This document shows positions 1-12,469 of a stretch of 64,000 nucleotides of DNA, one piece after another. How positions within the stretch are numbered: position 1 is the first letter of the stretch; each line of letters begins with the position of its first letter. Under the pieces are notes generated by a model. The model was not told where the DNA came from. It was given only the letters and a program-made list of their open reading frames with translations, and did no database searches. This DNA is from Voacanga thouarsii (taxonomy: Eukaryota; Streptophyta; Magnoliopsida; Gentianales; Apocynaceae). Where the stretch lies: positions 665,001 through 729,000 of the forward strand of contig JANUWF010002273.1 in the NCBI GenBank assembly GCA_026120185.1. The letters run 5' to 3'. The translations under genes were made by a program, and so were the position numbers.

Positions 1-2
1 TT

Positions 3-692
3 GGGAATAAGTGGATCGAATGTGTGCCGTATGCGGAACTATCATATAAAAATAGTTATCAAGATTTAATTGGGATGTCTCCGTATGAGGCCCTGTATGG
101 ACGCAAGTGTCAGGTACCACTATACTGGAGTTGGTCAGAAGATGGTCACGTAAGCAAATCTGGGGAAGTCTGTGTCCAGGAGATGTTGGATAAAGTAAAG
201 TTGATCAGGGAGAGGTTGAAGGCAGTTTAGAGCCAATAGAAGAGCTATGCGGACAACCGGCGGAGAGAGTTGGAGTTTCAAGTAGGAGACAACGTATTTT
301 TGAGATTGACGCCGAATAGGGGAATCTTGAAGCATTCGAAGGGTGGAAAGTTGAATTCGAGGTATTTGGGGCTGTTCAAGGAAAGGATTGGACCGGTAGC
401 ATACCGATTGGACTTGCCAAATGGATTGACGGAAATTCATGATGTGTTTCATGTGTCACAACTGAAGAAGTACAATGCCGATCCCGGTCATGTACTGAAT
501 AATGAGCCATTGGTGTTGCAACCCGATCTGAGGTATGTGGAGAAACCCGTGCGAATATTGGACTACAGTATCAAGAGTCTCCGGAACAAGCAGATACCGA
601 TGGTAAAAGTTCAGTGGGAGCATCATGGCACGCAAGATGCCACATGGGAATCAGAAGAGTGGGTAAAACAGAAGTATCCTGATCTGAAATAG
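3..692 (+). pseudogene. Ty3 integrase C-terminus with chromodomain, two in-frame stops
   Basis: This is the tail of a gag-pol polyprotein. The reading frame starts before the window with integrase-type sequence (SPYEALYGRKC at about 78-110). It continues through the integrase C-terminal region (FHVSQLKKY, about 447-473) to a chromodomain-like end (VKVQWEHH...ATWESEEW, about 604-660) before a TAA-like region and a TAG stop at 690-692. Two in-frame TAG stops at 228-230 and 237-239 break the frame; both look like decayed CAG codons. Chromodomains direct integration to particular chromatin in chromoviruses. The protein cannot be made as one piece without stop readthrough, so it is called a pseudogene. 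Confidence 0.85.
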
Positions 693-725
693 AGGTATGC
701 CAAAATTTCGGGGCGAAATTCTCCT

Positions 726-738
726 AAGGGAGGGAGGA
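726..738 (+). other. Polypurine tract before the 3' LTR
   Basis: A purine run (AAGGGAGGGAGGA) sits immediately before the LTR start TGTGAAACCCC. It is the expected plus-strand primer for reverse transcription and fixes both the orientation and the LTR start. Confidence 0.75.
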
Positions 739-974
739 TGTGAAACCCCAACTAAAACCAACCTTAGAGTAAGGGGGTCGGGATGCATATCATATTTTCT
801 TGCATGCATAAATATATTTTTGTATAATTTTAGGATATGTGATTTGTAGTCTAGATGGCTTAATTGGGCTTATTGAGTAAGAAGGGCAAAATGGTAATTT
901 TACTTGAGGTGAAAATAGGGAGATGGCTTAAGGGTTAAATAGAAAAAATATTTGGGAGAGAAAATAAGAACAAG

Positions 975-1046
975 AGTTGTTGTGGTTTAGTGGTTAGAGC
1001 TTTGGAATAAATTCTTGAGGTCTTGAGTTCAAATTCCATCATTGGA
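975..1046 (+). other. tRNA-like segment with A-box and B-box motifs inside the LTR
   Basis: The segment reads like a degraded tRNA or the head of a tRNA-derived SINE. An A-box-like stretch TGGTTTAGTGG (983-993) fits the Pol III consensus, and a B-box-like stretch GAGTTCAAATTCC (1025-1037) follows at tRNA-like spacing. The T-stem does not pair well, so it is not called a tRNA gene. It could be a short SINE insertion, or part of the LTR family with possible Pol III activity. Function is not known. Confidence 0.45.
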
Positions 1047-2639
1047 GTTTTAGCATGATTAAATTTTATTTTTGTATAGGAAGGCTATATTTCGGCCCTT
1101 GCATGCTTTAGGGAAGAGTAGGAGTGTTGTCTTAGGAGAGACATGATAGGAATGTCCTAATCCTACTTTTGTACCCTACAAAAATTTCTAAGAGATTCCT
1201 ACCCTTCTTGATCCCTAGCTCTCCTTACTTCTTAATCAATTAGATTGTTCCATTTACCTAAGCCAATTTTATTTCCAAAAAATTCCAGCAAAGTTCAGTG
1301 GCATTAAAGGTTCGAAAATGTCTAAGTGTGAGGTATTTTATTGACCGAAAATGGGGAAGAGTTATGGAAGGTTCCTAAGAGAATTAATCTCCATGGTTGA
1401 ACCTTCAAAACTCCAACCTAGTTGTGTCATCTTCTTCATATAGTAAACTGAAAATTTTTCCAACTTCTTGATCAGTCTAATTGTCAAAATTCTCAGCCAT
1501 CTTTCCCTCCCAAATGCTGCCAGAAAAATAACCAATTCACTCAGTTTGAAGGCTGAAAATTCCAGCTAAAACTGAGCTGCACAAAAACTATGCAAACCAG
1601 AAAAATTTTCTAGTCAGTTTCGTAGCTTGGTGAGCCAAAAACCAAGCTGTTTCTCCCAACTTTTCAACCAGCAATTCAACCTTTTTTTTCCAGCATAAAA
1701 AAGGCTGGAAACCAGCCTTAAAGGACCCTCCAATGGCCCTTCAAACCTTCTACAAGCTGACTGAAATATGACAGAAAAATCAGCACAGAAATTCCAGCAA
1801 GCTTTGCGGAAAAACAGATCAGAATTTCTAGCTTTGTTCCTTCTTCACCCTTGTCCGAAACTTCCTCCATTTTTCTGTACAAACGCACCTTGATCAGCCA
1901 TGAACTGAACTCCAGCATCCTCACCATTGTTCTGCATGAAAAACAGCTCCATGGCTGCTCCTAAAATCTCTCCATCAATCACTCTAATCAAGCCATCAGT
2001 TGGAGTCCATAATTGCAGCAAGATATTTCAGCAAGCTACCATAGATTAACTCTCAAACAACCAGAAAATTCCTTCACCATGGCACACCATATTTCAACCA
2101 CTCTAAAGCTCCTTTAAACATCATTCATCCCAGCGGAAACCCCAACCAATCAGCCGGCCATTGAAGCTTCCAAAAGCTCTCCATCAACCAAGATCTCCTT
2201 ACCATATTTGTTTCCAAAATTGATTCTCTAAATTATTCCTTTTGAATTTCAAACAACCAGCTTTCCTTTTCCTTCCAAATCTGAAAATCCAATTACCAAA
2301 ACCTTCCAAACAATTTGGCCACCCTTTCCCCACAGAATTTCGCCCAGCTCTATCTATTCTCTTCATTCTCTTCAAACCTCTAAGAACACCTACTACCATT
2401 CTCACGCTTAAGGCCATTCAAAACCACTTCAATCTTCTCTACAAACTCCAGATTATACCTACTCATTCTCGTGAATTCATTCCTGCAATTTTTAACATCA
2501 AACACTGAAATCAAAGCCTCACTTTTGGATAAAAAATCAGAATTTTCTTGAAGACTCAAGAACATCTTCAAGGTAAGCATAAACAATCATCTCCATCTTC
2601 TTCCATTTTCGACTTTGATGAGTATATACTAATGAACTC

Positions 2640-2644
<5 letters not shown>

Positions 2645-2675
<31 letters not shown>
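2645..2675 (+). repeat. (CT)n microsatellite
   Basis: About fifteen CT dinucleotide units lie inside the long LTR, just upstream of a palindromic CCATGG. This is a simple sequence repeat with no coding meaning. Confidence 0.9.
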
Positions 2676-2680
<5 letters not shown>

Positions 2681-2841
2681 TTGCTCCAACCATGGCCATG
2701 TTTCTTTCTTCCTCCTTGGACGAATCAAGCTATCCACGCGAGAGGATTCTTTCGAAACTACTTCAAGGTAGTCATCATTCAAGTAAGCCTCTCCAATCTC
2801 CTCTTAAAAATTCTAGGTTCATGTCTCTTGGATGTAGTGGG

Positions 2842-4249
2842 TGTTGGGGATATGCCCGAGAGTCAATTTGTACTTATACTATTGTCATTATGTTTTATAT
2901 AATAATATGAGGCTTTCCTTTTCATGAATAGTGAGTTTTGTTTTATGGTCATCAAGTACGTGACTTGATAGTAAAACCATACAATGAATACAATGACTAT
3001 TCTAAAACTGTCCCTGATCGATTATTATTATTGGAATAATAATAAATTAATATTAGTATGTTTGTGACTTGATGGCTATGTTTTACTGGCCATGGATATT
3101 TGTGATATCGAGTGAAGACATAAATAAATGTTAAAGAACATTGTATTGGACATGACCTACTGTGAGAGTACTTCATGGAATATGTCATAAGTACTTTCTA
3201 GCCATAATAATATTGAAAGTCCTTCGACCTAAATTCATCATAGTTTCCTATTTGATAAATTCTATATTTTGACATTGTCTAAAGTTGTCTTTAACCAGAT
3301 AATAAATTAGACTACTGTTGGATATAGAATAAATCAAGGAGAGGAATATGATCGATTGTGAAGGAATTTGTCCCTCTCAATTATGGGAGAGATATCCATG
3401 GGCCCCTTAATAAGTTAGACTGTTAAAAATGCATGGCCGTACTCAAATATATCAATCTAAGATATTGATATCATTTGTTTGAACAGTCTACTATGAAATC
3501 AAGAAATAATTGATTAAGCTTAATAAGGATGACATGCTCCGTGCCTTATGCTTAATCTGGATATCGTGTGACAAAAGGACTAAATATAAAATTATGGTTT
3601 GGTTAAAAGAGATCACCGATCTTCATTTAACCTGGATAGTTATAATGTTTTGCTAGAAATCGCTTATAACTTGTGGGCCATTTAAATATGATTTAGGCAC
3701 ACTCGCCGATGTTAAATGAACCTATAGGGTCACACAATAAGTAAACTTGTTAGGTTATTTTTCTGGTGACCAGATTCGATGAATCTGGAAATATGTCTAA
3801 GTTAATCGTACTTAGAAAATTTACCAGATACAATGAATCTGGAAATATGTCTACATTTGATGTATCTGAATGATGTCCAGATTATAAGAATCTGACTCGA
3901 TAAATTAATTAGTTAAATTACCGAGATAATGGCAGAATCTTATCATATCAGTTTTAATTTAATTTGAATTTAAATTAGAATATGATAAGATATTGTTAGG
4001 GTTGGACTCTAAGAGGTTCGGGGGTTTTTAAGAAAACCCTAGCCGTCTTTTCAAGGGTCCAATTTTTCGGTTGAGAACATTCGTGCCATTCTCTACCAGA
4101 AGAGGGAAAAAAAACCTCTCAAACCCTAGGCGCTAACACTCCCCAACCAGAGGTAATTCTTAAACCTTAGATCTTCTTAATCATTTACTTGGGTCCTCGG
4201 GAGGGATTCGTGGATATTTTTCGTTTTTAAGAGTCCACGAATTCTAACA
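2842..4249 (+). mobile_element. Ty1/copia solo LTR with 5-bp target duplication
   Basis: A 1408-bp LTR starts TGTTGGGGATATGCCC and ends CGAATTCTAACA, typical copia LTR ends. It is flanked by a perfect duplication GTGGG (2837-2841 and 4250-4254). There is no internal region, so it is a solo LTR left by recombination between two LTRs. It is nested in the Tekay-like LTR and is therefore younger than that insertion. Several copies of a short phrase around GAATCTGGAAATATGTCTA (about 3782-3856) repeat inside it. Confidence 0.93.
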
Positions 4250-6386
4250 GTGGGATGAGGATGGGATATATTTGGAGATTGATTATGTGTTTTGTGATGG
4301 AGTTGGGATTGAAGCATGAGAATGAATGTGTTTGTATGATGAAATTGGGGTTGATGCATGAGTTGATTTGTCTTGGTCGAATGTATGGCGTTTTAGGGTT
4401 TGTTACATGTCTTCATGTCGTGAGTAGTGTGAATGATCAAGTATGTTAGAGATTATGTCACCTTTGGTGAATAGGGTTTATGTTCATGTATTCTTATTAA
4501 GGCCATGATTATGATTATGTTAGTAGAGTTGGATCATGTCTTGGTAGATTTGGATCTATGTTTTTATTCATGATTTGGATGTTTTGTTGATTGGTATAGA
4601 GTGTATGTACATGATTATGGTTAGCAATAGGAATTATAATCACGACCTTGTTGTCCCTAAGCTAATTTTATTTCATCAATAAAATGATTAATACTATAAT
4701 TTTTTCTAGTAATTTTGAAAACCCTAGGAAAATGTGGATTATGACTCTTATATAAAATAATGATATTTTAGTCAAATAAATGATAGCTTTTATTAAAAAA
4801 ATAAAATATATAGATATGGTATAGAATAATAATATCAAATAAAGCCTTTTATATAAATAATTATAATAGGTAAAATATTCATTTTGTAAGTTTTATATTC
4901 ATAAATACTAATAGAATTTATATATTATCTTTTAATCAAAACATAATAAAATTTACTTGCTATTAATTTTATTTACCAATTATTTTCTAACCATTAGTTA
5001 TTAAAAATTATTATTTTAAATAATATCATCTAGGACCTAGGACCCTTCATCAAATAAACCCTAATTTATGTATAACAAGATTTAAACCTTCAACTTATTA
5101 GTAGCTAATTCACAAACCCTAGTTATTTTAATATCAAGCTAGATTTATTTTATAAACCCTTTATTTATTATCTAACCTTAAAGCTTGGGACACTAGGGTT
5201 ATGATTCTGGTAAGTTGAATTAGGATTATTTGTGAAAGTGAATTTTAGTTTGAGTTTAATTATGGCTTATGTTTATCCCAGGTGGGGTTAAGTCAGTTTT
5301 TGGATATCTTTATTTTATCTCGAGCAAAGGATCAGGTAAACTCCTGCATAAAACTTGTTTGTTGCAAAAAGTTATTATGGTAAGCTAAACCCGAAGTTTG
5401 TGAACACTGATTTGGTAAATGCAATTAGGGACTGTTTCCTTTCTTGTTTTAGTTAAACCAATTCTTTGAAAATCAACAAGCAATTTTATTTAAACACTAA
5501 ACTGTTTCTAAAACTGACTTTGATAAAGATTTTGGAAACGCTTGATTGCCATTTTCAAGTAAAGTTATATTTTATCAATTTTCTCCCAAGTGGGATAAAC
5601 TACGTTGAGTACTCAATAAGGGTAGACTGGTAGTACTAGCTTTGAAAAGCAAGAGTGAGTCTTCTGGTAGGAGGCTACCTCCAGAAGATGAACTCAACTT
5701 AGAGAAACGTCAGTACTACTTAGTCATGCCGGTCCGAGTTAGCAGGTTTTAGTCATATGGACTGTGTGTTGTCGGAGTAGACAACTGGTTTTGTTTGGGT
5801 ATAGAGAAGGAGAAGAACCTTACCCGGTAGGCCGATCACCTACCTTTTTGTCAGTCTGCAAAAAGTGTGGCATTCTGACCGTTGTATGGTTATGGGATCC
5901 AACGTGTGGTAACCCATAGCTGCCCTTTCGAGTGGTTGATTTTATTGTACTTGTATGGTTGGAAAAGCCAAAACACCACTCTTACTTTTGAACTTTATTT
6001 ATTGCTTGCCAGTATTTTTCTTATGAAGTTCTTACACCTTGCATTCATGAATTGTTTTTACTGAACACTTAAAGCACACACGAACTTACTGAGATTTTTA
6101 TCTTATCACCCTTTTTACCATGATTTCAGGTCGATCCTACTGTGGAGATGAGTAGCTAGTTGTTGCCTGTTTGGAAGATATTCTATTATTTAATTTATGT
6201 AATGCTTTGGGAGTTGAGAGTGGACAATTTTTATTTTGGATTTGTCTTGAATTTTTGGATTGTAATAAGTTTTAATTTTTGAAGTATTATTTTATTTTGA
6301 TTGTGTGACCTAGTTATAAAGACCCCTTGTCCTTTGGATGGGGCGACATCCCCGGCCCTGTTGGGCCTAGGTAGTGCGGTGTTATA

Positions 6387-6676
6387 GAGTATCTACTCTG
6401 AGTGTACTCTGGTCTGATACAGGAAGACTCAGCACCTGACCCATAGATCTGGCCCTTCTTGAAGCTTCCTGCTACCTACACAAGTAAAGGCCTCGCATCT
6501 TGTACCACCCATCCACTAGTAGAGCTCTGCTGTGAAGCTTGTGACAGCAACTCGTTAAATCGATCTCGAAATTATTTTTAAACATATGTATGTTATAGCA
6601 ATTGTATATAAAAGGTTGAAAAAATGAATAGATTAAATTTATATTTAGAACTTACTCAATTGTGCTGAGCTCTAAT
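6387..6676 (-). pseudogene. CACTA Ptta/En-Spm gene, 3' exons
   Basis: Read on the minus strand, the exon continues after the copia insertion as IRAQHN, then a GTAAGT donor at about 6655. The next exon reads RFNELLSQASQQSS, a stop, then AGSFKKGQIYGSGAESS. The last motif matches the usual KRGRVYGLGS-like segment near the end of plant Ptta/En/Spm transposase proteins (Transposase_24 family). There are in-frame stops, so it is a decayed fragment. It is the downstream continuation of the block at 16151-17150. Confidence 0.7.
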
Positions 6677-8580
6677 TATAGGAACGAAAAAAATAGAGGA
6701 AATGCACGCACGAAATGCTACCAAAAAAACAAGAACACGGTACAACGGAAGGTTAAAATTAATACCTTTATGCGACCTTTTATGGTTTGGCTGAGAAGAG
6801 GAGGCACCAACTACGGGAGCAGCTACCTGTCTTGATGACAATTCCAGCAAGAAACCAGCAATCCGCCAGCTTTTTCTTGGCATGTACGCAAAGCTTTCCG
6901 CTTCTCAGAATACTCCTCCACCTATCTATGTTGGTGAAATAACCTAGGTGAGGATGTTCCTTCTTGATCCTTTGTTATTAGTTAGCAAAGACAAAAAGAT
7001 GGAAAGAGGGAGAAGAAGAAGAAATAAGAAGAAGAGAGAAAACAAAGACTCAGGGGTTTTTTTTTTTTGGTCGGTGTTCTATCTTTCTTTACACAACGAC
7101 TCTATTCACATCCCAAATAACTCAATCCCTAGTGTTTTGATATTTCAAACATCCGGAAGTTATCAACATAAGAAGTTTAGGTAATTCCCAACTCTTCTGT
7201 ACCATCAATAATAAAAACCCTTTAGTCCAAGCTATTGGGCCAAAATAATTTATTATTTTTCCTTGGACCTAATGAGCTAAAAATAATAACTATTAATTAT
7301 TTATTGCCTGTGCCTATTAAAATAATCCAATAAATAATTAATGAACCCAAATGAACTAAAATTGTTATTAAATCTTTTATTAACTAGTTTAAGCCCAAGT
7401 TAATTTTTCTAATCATTCAATCTGGGTTTAGGCCCTGAATAATTAATTAACCAATCAAACTATATAATAAATTTAATTTCTCTCATTCTTTTTATTTTAT
7501 TCCAATCCAAAAAATAAATTAAATTTACTGAATAAAATAAAATTAATTTTTCATTGTGGCCATTTTCTCGACCTAAAATAATTAAAAATTATGGGCTATT
7601 CTAAGGACCAAAAAGACACATCGATTTGGCTACTAAAATGACCAAAATACCTTTGCTATATAAATAGCTGTATTTTGTATTTTAAATATTTCCTAATATT
7701 ACCATAAGGGAATATTGGCCCCAATGACAATACTGCGTAAGCTATGTCTTCGACCCATAGGTGAAATAACTAAAATACCCCTCTACACATCGCCGTCCAT
7801 TTAGAAAGAAAAGAGTGTACTAACACCTCTCTAAACGATATCTACCATCCTTAGATTTCTAGTCCAATAATCCACGACTTCTTAGAATATTCTAGCTTTC
7901 CAAGAAAGTTACCCTAAAGCCAATATCCAAGTCATGTTCCCTAGGGCCCTGGATAATTAGATCATTTGGACAACCAGAAGGGGCGATATAGTGTAGACAT
8001 TATCTTATACAAGTCTGTCTTGACTAACTAGTCACATATACTCAATATACAAGTATATTGGTCCTTCTTAAGAATCACAACTATAGTATATCAAAGCATA
8101 CATTTCTAGCTTCATCAGACCATCAACATATACTCAAGTTGTAGAGTACAAGTCCATACTGTAGCAGTAGTAGTCTGAGTGTCTATCACATAGTACTTTT
8201 AGAAGCCACCACTACAGGTCCAATTCTACGTATTCAAAATACACTTGTGTTATGAAATGAGTAGACTACTCATTAGCTAAAGGTAAGTCATTCCCTATTT
8301 GGAATTTATAACACAATAACCTTACTAAGATGAGATTCTCTTTCTCATCATTCAGTTAAGAACAATAGTTTATATGTTAAGTATCCCATGGTCCATACCT
8401 TACTGTTGTGAAAGACCTCCATTCACATGAACCATTTACTTAAACATAATAGGTCTTTTCCAATAAAATCATGCACAAATATAAAGAAAATTTCACAAAC
8501 AAATTCTGATAAAAATACTTTTATTAATACAAATAAAAAATAGATTATAAACCTAATCTAAAAGGGTATATATTCTAACA
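6677..8580 (-). repeat. 3' LTR of copia-1
   Basis: 1904 bp. On the minus strand it begins TGTTAGAATATATACCC at 8580 and ends ...TTTCGTTCCTATA at 6677, again CA changed to TA. The whole length aligns by eye with 14294-16145 and with the solo LTR 29565-33001. Confidence 0.88.
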
Positions 8581-8595
8581 ATCTCTCACTTGCAC
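8581..8595 (-). other. Polypurine tract of copia-1
   Basis: On the minus strand GTGCAAGTGAGAGAT lies immediately before the 3' LTR start, the expected plus-strand primer site. Confidence 0.7.
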
Positions 8596-8614
8596 TCTAT
8601 GACTAAGTAAGTCC

Positions 8615-10200
8615 TTAGGTGCCCACCCCTATGGCATCTAAGTGTCTTCTAAAGACTCTCTCCGTCAAAGGCTTGGTGAAAAGATCTGCTAAACTATTCT
8701 CCGAGGCAATCTGTTCTGCTACGACTTCCTGTCTCTGGATGAAATCTCAGATCAGGTGCTACTTCCTCTCTATGTGCTTTCCCTTTTTGTGGTTCCTTGG
8801 TTATTTAGATTGTGAGACTACACCAGTATTATTGCAATACATCACAACCGGTTTGTTCATGTGTGGCATGACTCCAAGTTCCAAAAGGAACTTTTGGAGC
8901 CAAACTACTTTCTTGGATACCTCTGAAGTTGCTACATACTTAGCTTCCATGGTTGAGTCAGCAATACAAGATTGCTTGATACTCCTCCATGAAATGGCTC
9001 CTCCAGACAAGGTAAAGACATATCTACTAATAGATTTTTTCTCATCCTTATCCGCCTGAAAGTCTAAGTTCGGGTATCCTGTAGAAGCCAAGTCATCGGC
9101 CTTATATATCAGCATATAATCTCTCGTACCTTTGATATACTAAAGAATATGCTTTACAGCCTGCTAATAAACCTTCCCGAGGTTTGACTGATATCTGTTA
9201 ACTAAGTCTACGACAAAGCAAATATCTGGCTTAGTACACAGCATGGCATACATAAGACTTCCCACAGCCGAAGTATAGAGAATCATACTCATCTTATTTT
9301 TTTTCTTTTTGAGACTTTGGACAGTCCTTTGAAAAAAAAATACAAATTATATCTGCAAGGGATCAATGCCTCCTTGCATGAGTTCATGCTACACTTAGCC
9401 AACATTTTGTCAATGTATATAGCTTGGGATAAACATAACATTCTCTACTTCCTATTTCTAAAAAGCTTTATTATGAGAATGTAACTAGTTTCACCCAAGT
9501 CCTTCATACTAAATTGATTCGATAGCCAAACCTTAGTAGATGACAATGCCCCTACATTATTTCCAATGAGTAGAATGCCATCTACTTACAGGACAAGAAA
9601 AACCACATTTATACCTTTCAGTTTCCTATACACACATGATTCATCCTCATTTTAAATGAAACTGTAAGACTTTACAGTCTCATCGAAACAAATGTTCCAT
9701 GCTTTGGATGCCTGCTTAAGTCTATAAATGGATTTCTTAAGCCTACAAATTATATGTTCTTGGCCTTTAGTAATAAAGTCTTCTGGTTGGGATATATAGA
9801 TGTCTTCACTAAGATGGCCATTTAAAAATGCCGTCTTAACATCCATTTGTCATATCTCATAATTATAATGACATGTGATGGCAAAGAGGATACAGATGGA
9901 CTTAAGCATGGCTACCGGGGAAAAGGTTTCCTCATAGTCGATCCCTTCTTTTTGAGTATACCCTTTCGCCACAAGTCTAACTTTAAAGGTTTCCATCTCC
10001 CATCCGCTCTCTTCTTTCTCTTGTAAACCCACTTATACCCAATGGGTTTTATCCCTTCATGTGAAGCTACAAAATTCCAAAACTGATTGAAGTACATAGA
10101 CTCAATTTCGACTTTCATTACTTCATGCCATAGGTTTGCATCAGCATTAGTAATAGCCTCCTTGTATTTAGTAGGATCTTATTCCTAATGGTCGGAGACT
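8615..10200 (-). pseudogene. copia-1 reverse transcriptase and RNase H, broken
   Basis: Minus-strand pieces give the RT start (IGYKWVYKRK, about 10032-10062), MDVKTAFLNGHL (9811-9846), a RT active-site region at about 9580-9605, and RNase H (SWRSIKQSC...DSTMEAKY, about 8935-8985, then LADLFTKPL near 8675). The pol frame ends at a TAA at 8615-8617. The usual YVDD reads stop-VDG, so the catalytic motif is destroyed, and several other stops and frameshifts are present. RT copies the element RNA and RNase H removes the template; this copy can do neither. Confidence 0.85.
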
Positions 10201-10479
10201 AGGTCAAAAGTCTCTCCAGTCCATCTTTCTGGAACCCTTGATATCCTCCCACTATGACGAGGCTCCAATTGTATAGGCTCCTGAGCTTGTGCCTCTTCTT
10301 GTTTTATAACCTCTCTTTGAGTTCCAACTTTGTTAAATCTTTAATAAATGTACTTTATTAATCCTTCAAGTATCTAGCATTAGGACTCACGAGTACTTTC
10401 TGCTCCTTAGGATGATAAAAGTAACCACCCTTTGTACCTTTTGGATACCCTACAAAATAACATAATTCTGATCTTGGTT

Positions 10480-11490
10480 CTAACTTGTTTCCCTTGATCA
10501 GTACATAAGTTGAACAATCTCATATCTTGAGATGATTTAGACTTGGCTTACGCCTAAACCGCATCTCATAGGGAGTCCTGGGTACTGACTTAGAAGGCAC
10601 CAAGTTCAGAATATATGTCGCTATTTCTAGAGTATATCCCTAAAAAGATACTGGAAGAGTAGCATGAGACATCATACTTCGAACCATTTCCATCAATGTC
10701 ATGTTCCTTCTCTCAGTTACTCCATTCTATTAGGGTGTCCCCGATGCATAGAGTTAGGATACTATCCCATTATGTACCATGTAGTCCTTTAATTCACCAA
10801 AGAGGTATTCTCCACCACGATCCGATTGTAAGGTCTTGATTAGCTTACCTGTTCGACGCTCCACTTCAGCCTTAAACTCTTTAAACTTTTCAAAAGAGTT
10901 AGACTTACGTCTCATCAGATAAACGTAACTATACCTTGTACAATCATCTGTGAATGTGATGACGTACTCAAACCCATCTCTTGCTAGCATAGACAAAGAA
11001 CCACACACATCAGTATGAACAAGACTCAATACTTCTTTGACACTATCCGCCTTTTGGGTAAAGGACCTTTTGGTCATTTTTCCCATAAAATAGGATTCAT
11101 ATTGAGGCCAACTTTCCAATCTCAATGAGCCTAAAGGCTTATCATGGAGTAACCTTTGAATCCTGATTGAGTTAATAGGGCTCAACCTTAGACGCCAAAG
11201 ATATGAGTCATTGATATTGGTCTCTCTCTTCCTATTTAAAGGTTCTTATTGAGCATTATTCAATTGATTGTTAATATGATTAATGAAGAATAAATTATCA
11301 TACATGTGCCCAATACATATAATTTCTCCATTTCTACTGATAGTAATACCAGAATGGAAAGAAACAGAATATCCTTGATTGATTAGTTTTGCAACTGAAA
11401 CTAAATTTTGTCTAAAACTAGGAACAAATAAAATATCCTTCAAAACAACTATTCTATTACAATCAAAAGTAAGTTCCAGTTTTCCCACAG
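10480..11490 (-). pseudogene. copia-1 integrase with pre-integrase region, broken
   Basis: The minus strand encodes the end of protease and the pre-integrase segment (LVSVAKLINQGYSVSF, about 11370-11420). The integrase core follows with the first Asp in LVHTDVCG (about 11000-11025), the second in LQSDRGGEY (about 10800-10830), and the Glu in VTERRN (about 10700) after two stops. The DDE residues can still be recognised, but stops at about 10750 and 10730 separate them. Integrase inserts the cDNA into the genome; this copy is inactive. Confidence 0.85.
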
Positions 11491-11499
11491 CAAGGGCTC

Positions 11500-12469
11500 A
11501 AACTTGTGCTCTATTTCCCACGCGTAGTCCATGTTCGCCCTTCTGGAATCTTCTAACCTTCCTAAACCCCTGCAAGGAGTTACAGATATGATCAGTAGCT
11601 CCTGAATCAACAATCTAAGTGGAAGTTGATCCAACCATTGATATAGACTGTAGATAGAGAACATTACCTGTAAGATTTTTCTCGACTTGAATATCTGGAC
11701 ACTCCTTTTCCAAGTGTCCCTTTTTCCCACACTTGAAGTATTTGCCTTTGGGTTTATCTTTGGGCTGGGACTTGGGCTAATGCACTGCATTTCCCTTCTT
11801 CTTCTTGAACTTTCTGGGCTTGGACCTAGTTCTTGAAGAAGAAGCCATCATGGTTCTAGTCTATGGCTTCATGACCTTCTCTGCCACCTGGAGCTCCTTC
11901 ATCAACTTAGTTATACTCATGTTTAACTTATTCATATTGTAATTCAACTTGAATTAAGTGAATGAGCCCGGCAAAGATTCGAGAACCATATCCACTTGGC
12001 TCTTGGGGTCAATAACAACTCTCAAGACTTCTGCTTCTTCGAGAACAGCAATAATCTTGAGTGTATACTCTATAACTGATGCTCCCTCAACCATCTTGGT
12101 ATTTGTGATCGTTCTAAGAGTCTCTTGCCTTGTGGGCCAGCTCTTATTCTCAAACATTGTGACCAGAGATGTGCTAATATCATATGCAGTAGGCATGTGT
12201 TCGTGTTTAGACTATAGCACATTTGACATGGAAGCTAACATATAGCGTCGAGCCATTTCGTCAACCTTCTTCTATGCCTTTTCAGCCTCACGTTCCTCAA
12301 TGGTAGAACCTTCCCCGATTACTAGGCATGTCTCATATAGGACTTACTTATACTCTTCGGCTGTGAGTATTATGTCCAGGTTTCATTTCCAGTTCACATA
12401 GTTTGGACCCGTTAGCTTATTCTCAAGGAGAATAACGGCCAAGGGATTGAAAGAATCTCCACCAACCAT
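11500..12469 (-). pseudogene. copia-1 gag and protease, broken
   Basis: Gag probably starts at ATG 12469-12467 (MVGGDSFNPL...LTGPNYVNWK), then meets a TGA where copia gags have Arg (12385-12383). A UBN2-type gag piece follows at 11954-12196. A zinc knuckle at about 11700-11740 reads YFKCGKKGHLEKEC: the first Cys of the CCHC set has become Tyr. Aspartic protease shows VDSGATDHIC at about 11583-11612, with a stop just before it. Gag packages the RNA and protease cleaves the polyprotein. Confidence 0.82.

Larger units (their letters stand above)
1..6386 (+). mobile_element. 3' part of a Ty3/gypsy chromovirus (Tekay/Del-like)
   Basis: The window opens inside the pol gene of a plus-strand LTR retrotransposon. 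Visible in order are the integrase C-terminus, a chromodomain, a polypurine tract and a long 3' LTR ending near 6386. The chromodomain and the very long LTR are typical of the Tekay/Del lineage; that placement is inference from motifs. The 5' part lies outside the window, so no target-site duplication can be checked. The right side abuts CACTA coding sequence at 6387, so this element inserted into the CACTA gene. A copia solo LTR is nested in the LTR. Confidence 0.85.
739..6386 (+). repeat. Long 3' LTR of the Tekay-like element (contains a nested solo LTR)
   Basis: The LTR begins TGTGAAACCCC just after the polypurine tract and ends ...GCGGTGTTATA at 6386, where the expected CA has become TA. 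Without the nested copia LTR and its duplication it is about 4.2 kb. The 3' end region (6303-6386) resembles, in order and wording, the end of the solo LTR at 17491-20714 read on the minus strand, so the two belong to related families. A very AT-rich block at about 4650-5200 could be a further decayed insertion, but no boundaries were found. No gene was seen inside. Confidence 0.75.

Noticed and set aside
975..1046. True tRNA gene
   Set aside because: Box motifs are present but the T-stem and acceptor stem do not pair convincingly.
2548..2910. 120-codon plus-strand open frame with poly-Ser/Leu
   Set aside because: Spans the CT microsatellite and runs into the solo LTR; no gene.
8619..9059. 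146-codon plus-strand open frame
   Set aside because: It is the antisense shadow of copia-1 RNase H.
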